From UBA2272 sp034368805 (lineage in GTDB: Bacteria > Actinomycetota > Coriobacteriia > Anaerosomatales > Anaerosomataceae): 50,982 nt of DNA. The DNA is taken from contig JAXMLJ010000077.1 of NCBI GenBank assembly GCA_034368805.1, positions 1-50,982 on the forward strand. The letters are read 5' to 3'. This document shows, in pieces, positions 43,290 through 50,982 of the stretch. A program made the translations under genes and the position numbers. The stretch's first letter is position 1. Every line of letters starts with the position of its first letter. Under the pieces are notes generated by a model. It was not told the DNA's origin. It saw nothing but the letters and a program-made list of their open reading frames with translations, and made no database searches.

Positions 43290-45778
43290 GCGCGGCGATC
43301 CGGCCGTCGATCCCGCTCGCGGGGTGGATGGCCGTCGGGATGTGGGTGGGATGCCTGGCGGCCGAGCGGGCCTCCTGGGCGGCGTGGGGTGGGCGGTCGC
43401 CCGGCGCCGGACTTATCGTGGCGGCGCTTGCAGCGGCCGTCCTCGCGGTAGCCGCGAGCAGGGTATCGGTGTTGCGCGCTGTCGTCGTGCTCCTCGCGCT
43501 CGGTGCGGTAGCCGGGGTGTGCGCCGCGGGTCTGCAGGGACTGGCGTGGCATCGTGAAGCCGCGCGCGTCGCTGACTGTGGTGCGCGCGAGTGGACGGGC
43601 ATCGTCGAGGCGGATCCCACCCCCGGCTCGTACGGGACAGTCGTGCGGATCAGGCTCACCGGTGCCCCGCTCCCCGCAGCACGGGTGCGCGTTGGTTGGC
43701 CGGAGGGCCAGGAGGTGCCGGAACTTGGCAGGACGGTCAGGTTCTCGGCGATCCTGAAGCCGCTACCGGCCGGTGAACCGTGGGCCCGCAGGACGGCACG
43801 GGGAGGCGCATGCGCGACCGGGAGCGCCTGGCGTACGGAGGTGGGGGCGTGGCGTTCAGGCGTGATGGGACGGCTGCTCGAGTGGCGGGCCCAGGCGCTG
43901 GAGCGGATGCACGGCGTCCCCGGTGTCGGGGGAGACCTTCTCGAGGGGATCGTGCTCGGTGACCGGCGACGTCTGCTCGGCACCGCCACCGACGAGGAGT
44001 TCCGGATACTCGGGCTGTCGCATCTGGTCGCGGTATCGGGGTCCCATCTGGCCCTGGCATGCGGCGCGGTGGCTCTCGTTGGGCGCGCCCTCGGGATGAC
44101 GCGTCGGCCTCTCGTGCTGGCGACGATCGCCGCGGGTGCCTCGTACGCGGTCGTGACCGGGATGCCGTACTCGGCACTGCGGTCGCTCCTGATGCTTGCC
44201 GTCGGCGGTGGGGCCGTCCTCATCGGCCGACGGCCTGATGGACTGGCGGCCCTGTCGTGCTCGGTGGTGGCGGTGCTCACGATCGAGCCGTGGTCGGTGT
44301 TCGATCTCGGCTTCCAGCTCTCCGTCCTGGCGGTCGGAGGTCTTCTGCTCTTCGGCGGGCTTGCCACCGAGTGGGCGGTCACCGGGGTGCGAGGTCCGGG
44401 CCGCCTGGTGGCGGGTACGCTCGCCCTCACGTGCGTGGCCCAGGTGCTCACCGTGCCGGTGGTCGCCTCAACGTTCGGGATGGTCTCGGTTCTCGCGCCA
44501 GCCGCGAACGCCTACGCTGCGCCCCTGGTGTCGGCAGCGATGTTCCTCGGACTAGCTGGGGCGCTTGCGGGGTCTGTCGTGCCCGCGGCCGGCGACCTGT
44601 TCGCGGGGGCAGGAGGCGCCGTTCTGGCCGCGACGGCATGGCTGTCACACCAGGCGGCGCAGCTCCCCGGCGCTGCTGTGGCCGTTGGAGCGGGTCCGCT
44701 CTTGGTCGCGGCCCCGGTAGCAGGCGCGGTCGGGGTATGGGTGTGGTGGCCGCGGCCTGCCACCACCGCCGTCGCTCGTCGCGTGACGGCGGCAGTGATC
44801 GGTGTGTGCGCAGCGCTCGCTATCGGCCCCGCTCCGGCCCGGGAGAGCAGCGTGGTCGTGCTCGATGTCGGACAGGGCGACGCGGTCCTCGTATGCGACG
44901 GCGGGCGCACGATGCTTGTTGATGTCGGTGCCGACGAGACCGTCTTACGGCGTGCACTGTCTCGACACGGGATACGCCGGATAGATGCGCTGGTCATGAC
45001 ACATGCACACGAGGATCACACGGGTGGCGCGGCGGGTCTGTCGGGCATCGCCACGGTGGGGTGGGTAGGCGTGCCGGGGGTGGGGCCGGCGTGCGTGTCG
45101 GAAGACGCGGTGTGGCTTGGGCCGGACACGCCCGTGAAGCCGCTCGCTGCGGGCGACTCGTGGCAGATCGGACGGATGCGCGTCTGTGTCCTGTGGCCTC
45201 CGGCCGAGCCTGCCGAAGAACTCGAAACCAACGACACGAGCGTCGTACTGCACCTCTCTGTGGGGGAGTTGGACGTCGTTCTCACGGGAGATGCCGAGGC
45301 CGCAGCACAGGCCGGGATGATCGAAGACGGCGCTCTGACTCCCATCGAAGTACTCAAGGTGCCACATCACGGCAGTTCCAACGGACTGACGGCCGAGGCC
45401 CTTGCGATATGGGATCCCGACATCGCACTCGTGAGCGTGGGGGAGGGAAACCGGTTCAACCACCCGAGTGCCTCGACGATGAGCATGCTGAAAGAGCACG
45501 CGGTCGTGATCATGCGCACCGACCACAGCGGCGACCTGACGGTGCGGCCCGCGGGACCCGGGTACCGGGTCACGGGAAGTCGGCGTGGAGACAAGGCGAC
45601 CGTTCGTGCGAGAATCGGGAGAACGCGCGCGCTGGCCTGTGCCGACGCGCCCGGCTATCGGCACACAGTCGGAAGTGGGTCTTGTGGCGGTCACGAGCAT
45701 CGAGGATCTGAAGCCGGTCTACCTCATCTTTGGCGACGAGGAGTTGCTGCTGGAGCGCGCGCTCCACCGTTTGCGTGA
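43286..45778 (+). CDS. comEC: Competence DNA-uptake channel ComEC/Rec2
   Basis: An 830-residue protein: N-terminal OB-like DUF4131 region, the competence membrane domain with about ten helices (LSHLVAVSGSHLALACGA is diagnostic), and a C-terminal metallo-beta-lactamase-like nuclease domain with DVGQGDAVLV and THAHEDHTGG (His573, His575, Asp577, His578), later KVPHHGSSNG. It carries single-stranded DNA across the membrane in transformable bacteria. The ATG overlaps comEA. The recognisable domain ends near residue 770 and about 60 low-complexity residues follow; the last 95 bases overlap holA in another frame. Whether the cell is naturally competent is not shown. Confidence 0.92.
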   Translation: MSAAIRPSIPLAGWMAVGMWVGCLAAERASWAAWGGRSPGAGLIVAALAAAVLAVAASRVSVLRAVVVLLALGAVAGVCAAGLQGLAWHREAARVADCGAREWTGIVEADPTPGSYGTVVRIRLTGAPLPAARVRVGWPEGQEVPELGRTVRFSAILKPLPAGEPWARRTARGGACATGSAWRTEVGAWRSGVMGRLLEWRAQALERMHGVPGVGGDLLEGIVLGDRRRLLGTATDEEFRILGLSHLVAVSGSHLALACGAVALVGRALGMTRRPLVLATIAAGASYAVVTGMPYSALRSLLMLAVGGGAVLIGRRPDGLAALSCSVVAVLTIEPWSVFDLGFQLSVLAVGGLLLFGGLATEWAVTGVRGPGRLVAGTLALTCVAQVLTVPVVASTFGMVSVLAPAANAYAAPLVSAAMFLGLAGALAGSVVPAAGDLFAGAGGAVLAATAWLSHQAAQLPGAAVAVGAGPLLVAAPVAGAVGVWVWWPRPATTAVARRVTAAVIGVCAALAIGPAPARESSVVVLDVGQGDAVLVCDGGRTMLVDVGADETVLRRALSRHGIRRIDALVMTHAHEDHTGGAAGLSGIATVGWVGVPGVGPACVSEDAVWLGPDTPVKPLAAGDSWQIGRMRVCVLWPPAEPAEELETNDTSVVLHLSVGELDVVLTGDAEAAAQAGMIEDGALTPIEVLKVPHHGSSNGLTAEALAIWDPDIALVSVGEGNRFNHPSASTMSMLKEHAVVIMRTDHSGDLTVRPAGPGYRVTGSRRGDKATVRARIGRTRALACADAPGYRHTVGSGSCGGHEHRGSEAGLPHLWRRGVAAGARAPPFA

Positions 45779-46664
45779 GCGCGTCGGCGAGGTAGCCGAC
45801 CTCGATTTCAACTTCGATATGTTCGACGGAGACTCGGCCGATGCCACCGCTGTCGTCGGGGCCGCCAATACACTGCCGTTCGCCTCTGAGCGGCGGCTCG
45901 TGGTCGTGCGGAACGTCGATCGGATGCGCGCTGCCGACCAGGCGATACTCGCCGAGTACGCCAAAGACCCGGCACCCACCGCCTGCGTCGTGCTGGTTGC
46001 GGTGAAGATGCCCAAGAACTCGCGGCTGTACAAGGCCGTCGATGGGTCGGGCGGCGTGGCCGAGTATCGGTCTCCGCGCAAGCACGAGCTGCCCGGATGG
46101 GTGGTCGAGCTCTTTGCGTCGAAGGGTAAGCGCGTGTCGCGTGACGGCGCAGAGGCGCTCGTGCGAGCCGTCGGTCGCGATCTGCGCAGGCTCGAGACCG
46201 AGGCCGACAAGATCATCGCGTACGCCGGGGACGCTTCGGCCATCGAGCGCGCCGACGTGGAGGCGATGGTTGCCGAGACAGCGCCGGTGTCGGTCTTCGA
46301 TCTGCTGAACGCCATCGGCGCACGTGAGTGTGCGACGGCGCTCGAGCGGCTCGACGACCTCCTCGGCAGCGGGGAGCAGCTCCTTGGCATCCATGCGATG
46401 GCCGTGCGGCACCTGCGGATGCTTGTGAGCGTGAAGGCCATGCTGGACCGAGGCGCGGACCGGGCGGCGATACAGCGCGAGGTGGGGCTGCAGAACTGGC
46501 AGGCGGCCGCGGCGATAGAGCAGGCGGCGCGTTTCGGAGCTGCCGAGCTATCGGGAGCGTTACGCGATGCCGCAGAACTCGAGGGCCGTCTCAAGTCAGG
46601 GCAGGGAGACCCCAGGGTCCTGTGGGAGGTCTGGCTCGCCGGACTGTGTCGCGCTCGGGTGTAG
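45684..46664 (+). CDS. holA: DNA polymerase III delta subunit
   Basis: A 326-residue clamp-loader subunit that opens the beta sliding clamp. The N-terminal PVYLIFGDEELLLERALHRL and LPFASERRLVVVRNVD are HolA signatures, and the C-terminal domain shows the RMLVSVKAML and QAAARFGAAELSGAL-type helices. GTG at 45684 fits the family N-terminus; the frame extends upstream inside comEC but that part is out of phase with comEC and lacks similarity. holA after comEA-comEC, followed by convergent rpsT, is a common Gram-positive arrangement. Confidence 0.92.
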   Translation: MAVTSIEDLKPVYLIFGDEELLLERALHRLRERVGEVADLDFNFDMFDGDSADATAVVGAANTLPFASERRLVVVRNVDRMRAADQAILAEYAKDPAPTACVVLVAVKMPKNSRLYKAVDGSGGVAEYRSPRKHELPGWVVELFASKGKRVSRDGAEALVRAVGRDLRRLETEADKIIAYAGDASAIERADVEAMVAETAPVSVFDLLNAIGARECATALERLDDLLGSGEQLLGIHAMAVRHLRMLVSVKAMLDRGADRAAIQREVGLQNWQAAAAIEQAARFGAAELSGALRDAAELEGRLKSGQGDPRVLWEVWLAGLCRARV

Positions 46665-46670
46665 AGATGC

Positions 46671-46700
46671 ACGAAGGACCGGGAATCCCCGGTCCTTCGT
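46671..46700. terminator. Bidirectional terminator between holA and rpsT
   Basis: A perfect 13-bp stem (46671-46683 with 46688-46700) closes a four-base loop in the 64-base gap between convergent genes. Short T/A stretches flank the stem on each side rather than a full T-tract. Confidence 0.7.
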
Positions 46701-46728
46701 TGAGCGGTCGCGTGATGGGGCGGATGCC

Positions 46729-46995
46729 TTAAGCTTCCATCCCGTTGACGCGGGTCATGATGCCCGACTTGCGATTGGCGGCCTGGTTTGGGTGGATGAC
46801 ACCCTTGCTGGCAGCCTTGTCGAGCGCGCGCGACGCAGCGCGACCGGCTTCGAGGGCGGCGTCACGGTCGCCGGCGGCGACAGCAGCGTCGACCTTCTTG
46901 GTCGCGGTCTTGAGCGCCGACTTCACGGCCTTGTTCCGCAGGCGCGCCTTCTCGTTCGTGCGAATGCGCTTCTTCTGGCTCTTGATGTTGGCCAC
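46729..46995 (-). CDS. rpsT: Ribosomal protein S20
   Basis: An 88-residue 30S subunit protein, very basic, with ANIKSQKKRIRTNEKARLRN at the start and KGVIHPNQAANRKSGI near the end, both S20 signatures. The GTG at 46995 (minus strand) is used because it gives the family N-terminus and has AGGA just upstream; the open frame extends further without similarity. Own promoter on the minus strand; convergent with holA and divergent from lepA, as in many Gram-positives. Confidence 0.95.
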   Translation of the reverse strand: MANIKSQKKRIRTNEKARLRNKAVKSALKTATKKVDAAVAAGDRDAALEAGRAASRALDKAASKGVIHPNQAANRKSGIMTRVNGMEA

Positions 46996-47051
46996 GTTCT
47001 CGTCCTTCCGATGCTCGTGCCCGTCGCAGTGGGGTGCTGACGAACCGGACG

Positions 47052-47080
47052 AGGATAGCACACGGGTGGGGGACGGCCAA
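47052..47080 (-). promoter_or_regulatory. Promoter for rpsT
   Basis: On the minus strand, TTGGCC (47080-47075), a 17-base spacer and TATCCT (47057-47052), the latter with an extended TG two bases upstream. The leader to the GTG is about 50 bases. Confidence 0.6.
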
Positions 47081-47156
47081 GCGCCGAGTCAGAACCGCCT
47101 CCGTCGCGCCGTTCGGCGGACCGCCACGGGGCTCTGTCGCGCCCGAAGCGGTGCCC

Positions 47157-47165
47157 TGCTAGACT
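47157..47165 (+). promoter_or_regulatory. Extended -10 element of lepA
   Basis: TGCTAGACT (47157-47165) lies only 9 bases before the lepA ATG at 47175. Transcription would start at or within two or three bases of the start codon, so the message would be leaderless or nearly so; no ribosome-binding site lies between. No convincing -35 is present. Confidence 0.5.
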
Positions 47166-47174
47166 TACCCTCCG

Positions 47175-48969
<1,795 letters not shown>

Positions 48970-48977
<8 letters not shown>

Positions 48978-50145
48978 CCCCGGCGCGACACTCCCGCGTC
49001 ACGTGTACGTGCACGTCCCTTTGTGTCGCTCGAAGTGCTCCTACTGCGACTTCTTCTCGCTGACGCCCGATCGGCTGCCCGTCACGCCCGAAGGGCTGGT
49101 CGATGCGCTCGTGAACCAGGCGCGCGCGTGGGCCGAGCGGGGAGTGGCGCCTGCGGGCATCGACACCCTGTACGTGGGCGGCGGAACCCCGACGATGCTC
49201 GGCGATGGTCTTGCCACGCTCGTGTCAGCGCTTGCCATCTGGGCTGGCGCGGAGCCGGACGCCGAGATCACCATCGAGGCCAACCCCGAGTCGGTCACGC
49301 CTGAACTGCTCGAACTGCTCGCGATGGCCGGCGTCACGCGGGTGAGCCTCGGGGTCCAGAGCCTCGATGACGCCGAGTTGGCCATGCTCGGACGGGCGCA
49401 CGTTGCGTCGCGGGCCATCGCCGCGGCGACGTGGGTGACCGAGGCCGGTCTCGACCTGAGCGTCGACTTGATGTGCGGGCTACCGGGTCAGAGCGCGGCC
49501 GACTGGCGTCGGACGCTCGACCGGGCGGTCACCACCGACGCGGACCACATGTCCGTCTACCCGCTGTCGCTGGAAGCGGGAACGCCTCTGGCCGCCGTCG
49601 TTGCGGTCGGTGACGCGGCGGAACCGGACCCCGATGTGGTCGCCGACATGCTCCTCGAGGCAGCGGCGGTCCTCAAGACGACGGGACTCCTCCGCTACGA
49701 GACGGCCAACTACGCGCGCCCGGGACACGAGTCGCGCCACAACACCGCGTACTGGACCGGAGCGCCGTACCTCGGCGTCGGCCCGGGCGCGCACGGCATG
49801 CTCAGCGCCGCCACCGCCCGGGAGGCTGGCTTCATCGTTGCCGACGGAATCGGCCGTGTGCGCTACGCGATCGCATGCAGCGCCGAGACCGGACTCGGCA
49901 TCATGCCGGAGGTGACGGTCGAGTTGCTCGATCGGGGAGAAAGCGCCCGGGAGGATGCGATGCTCGGTCTGCGCCTGACGCGGGGGATCGATGACGGACT
50001 CGCGACTCGCGCGGCGGTGACGGGGGTGCTCGAGGGTCTTGCTGCCGACGGGCTCGTCGTCCACGCCGACGGTCGTTGGGCCACGACAGAGCGCGGATGG
50101 CTGCTCGGCAACGAGGTCTTCTCGCGCGTGTGGGCGGGGGAGTGA
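48970..50145 (+). CDS. hemW: Radical SAM haem chaperone HemW
   Basis: A 391-residue protein of the HemN/HemW family with the radical SAM cluster motif Cys19, Cys23 and Cys26 in PLCRSKCSYCDFFS. The block TLYVGGGTPTML and the IEANPESVTP segment are typical. Family members here bind haem rather than oxidising coproporphyrinogen; the CxxxCxxC without the longer HemN N-terminus supports HemW. ATG overlaps lepA. Followed by the heat-shock repressor gene. Confidence 0.92.
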
Positions 50146-50173
50146 GCCGGAAGCGCTTACCAGCGGTGTGCGT

Positions 50174-50203
50174 TTGACCTTCCCTCTGCTCCGGCCCTAT
50201 CAT
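50174..50203 (+). promoter_or_regulatory. Promoter of hrcA
   Basis: TTGACC (50174-50179), an 18-base spacer and TATCAT (50198-50203), directly upstream of the CIRCE operator and about 40 bases before the hrcA start. Confidence 0.7.
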
Positions 50204-50206
50204 CGT

Positions 50207-50233
50207 CTGGCACTCGGCCCCCGTGAGTGCCAG
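50207..50233 (+). promoter_or_regulatory. CIRCE operator (HrcA binding site)
   Basis: CTGGCACTC (50207-50215), nine bases, then GAGTGCCAG (50225-50233): a perfect 9-bp inverted repeat with a 9-base spacer, matching the CIRCE consensus TTAGCACTC-N9-GAGTGCTAA except at the outer bases. It covers the expected transcription start, so HrcA would block its own gene's promoter; the last bases touch the AGGAGG ribosome site. Confidence 0.93.
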
Positions 50234-50242
50234 GAGGATCCT

Positions 50243-50982
50243 ATGCTCAGCGAACGGCGGAGACTCGTACTCGCCGCCCTGGTCAACGAATATGTCGCCA
50301 GCGTACAGCCGGTGGGATCGAAGGTGCTCGTCGAGCGCTACGGACTCGGCTGCAGTGCCGCGACCGTTCGCAGTGAGCTCGCGGCACTCGAAGAGACCGG
50401 CTACGTATTCCAGCCGCACGTCTCTGCGGGTCGGGTGCCCACCGACACGGGGTACCGGGCCTACGTTGACGATATCGTCGCTCCGGGCTCGGGCGCTCTG
50501 GAGGTGTCCGAGGCCGACGGCGTGCGACGCTTCTATGCCGAGGCCGAGCACGAACTGACCGACATCCTGCGTGAGACGTCGGCACTGCTCTCCCGGCTGA
50601 CCTCCTACGTGGCCGTGGTGGCGGCACCGACGCTCAGACGGGCGCGCATCGTGCGGGTGACGCTCGTGTCGCTCGGGCCGCGCCGCGCGTCGGTGGTCGT
50701 CGTCACGGATTCGGGGCAGGTCGCCAACCGGACTATCGACTTCTCCGAGGATGTCCCGCCCGACACGCTTACGAGTGTCGAGGCGTATCTCGGGCGTACG
50801 CTCGACGGCGCGATCGGTGACGGGGCGGCCGATCTTCGCGTCGCGATCGATGGCGTGCCGGGTCACGAGGCCGCGATCGCACTCCGCGTCCTCGACGTGG
50901 TGTTGGACTGCCTTGCCGAGGCCGACGAGGATCGCGTGTTGACCGGTGGCGTCTCGGCCCTGCTCTCACATCCGGAGTTCAA
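50243..50982 (+). CDS. hrcA: Heat-shock repressor HrcA (partial, 3' end outside window)
   Basis: The first 246 codons of the CIRCE-binding repressor of chaperone genes; the frame is open to the window edge. The winged-helix N-terminus shows MLSERRRLVLAALVNEYVAS, GSKVLVERYGLGCSAATVRS and HVSAGRVPTDTGYRAYVD, all HrcA signatures, followed by the start of the GAF-like dimerisation domain. AGGAGG ends 5 bases before the ATG at 50243. It is the likely start of an hrcA-grpE/dnaJ heat-shock operon, which lies beyond the window. Confidence 0.94.
   Translation, partial: MLSERRRLVLAALVNEYVASVQPVGSKVLVERYGLGCSAATVRSELAALEETGYVFQPHVSAGRVPTDTGYRAYVDDIVAPGSGALEVSEADGVRRFYAEAEHELTDILRETSALLSRLTSYVAVVAAPTLRRARIVRVTLVSLGPRRASVVVVTDSGQVANRTIDFSEDVPPDTLTSVEAYLGRTLDGAIGDGAADLRVAIDGVPGHEAAIALRVLDVVLDCLAEADEDRVLTGGVSALLSHPEF

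Overview
The window is GC-rich, gene-dense bacterial chromosome with no sign of phage, insertion sequence, CRISPR or plasmid functions. Many genes start with GTG and overlap the previous stop codon by 4 to 13 bases. The gene content points to an anaerobic actinobacterium, probably an environmental relative of the Coriobacteriia: a complete Rnf complex in the order C-D-G-E-A-B, a long secreted multihaem cytochrome, an mreBCD/PBP2/RodA cell-shape operon, the paired radical-SAM genes TIGR03960/TIGR03936 ahead of RNase G, and the run L21-L27-Obg-ProB-ProA-NadD-YqeK-LytR_C-RsfS. The lineage is an inference from gene content and order, not from a tree.

Layout. 1-1.7 kb (minus strand): PlsY and a diacylglycerol-kinase-family lipid kinase. 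1.8 kb: tRNA-Arg(CCG). 1.9-4.0 kb (minus): an EF-G-like GTPase. 4.3-6.3 kb: a cyclophilin lipoprotein and a membrane-anchored TPR protein. 6.4-13.4 kb: ndk, then rnfCDGEAB with a NusG-domain-II protein, a Gx-type membrane protein and RadC. 13.6-24.1 kb: mreB, mreC, mreD, PBP2 and rodA, a DUF697-like gene, the radical-SAM pair, and RNase G. 24.2-32.5 kb: ribosomal proteins L21 (with an unusual zinc-motif tail) and L27, Obg, proline synthesis (ProB, ProA), NadD, YqeK, a LytR_C protein, RsfS and a drug/metabolite-type exporter. 32.5-33.1 kb: tRNA-Ala(GGC) and a chagasin-like lipoprotein. 33.2-39.9 kb: one gene for a 2217-residue secreted multihaem cytochrome with duplicated internal modules. 40-46.7 kb: LeuS, ComEA, ComEC and DNA polymerase III delta (HolA). 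46.7-47 kb (minus): S20. 47.2-50.98 kb: LepA, HemW, then a CIRCE operator and the 5' part of hrcA, which runs off the window.

How the genes fit together. The Rnf complex couples ferredoxin:NAD+ electron transfer to ion pumping, which suits an anaerobe with low-potential metabolism. The cytochrome has 15 standard CXXCH sites plus two irregular ones, and could move electrons outside the membrane, but no cytochrome-maturation, porin or partner-cytochrome gene lies nearby, so its circuit cannot be read from this window. The cell-shape operon, translation factors and competence genes are ordinary housekeeping. No stretch longer than about 300 bases lacks a gene; the longest gaps (roughly 3998-4276 and 13432-13623) hold promoters and leaders only. 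The strongest candidates for something undescribed are the cytochrome's repeated 408-residue module and the L21-zinc-motif fusion.
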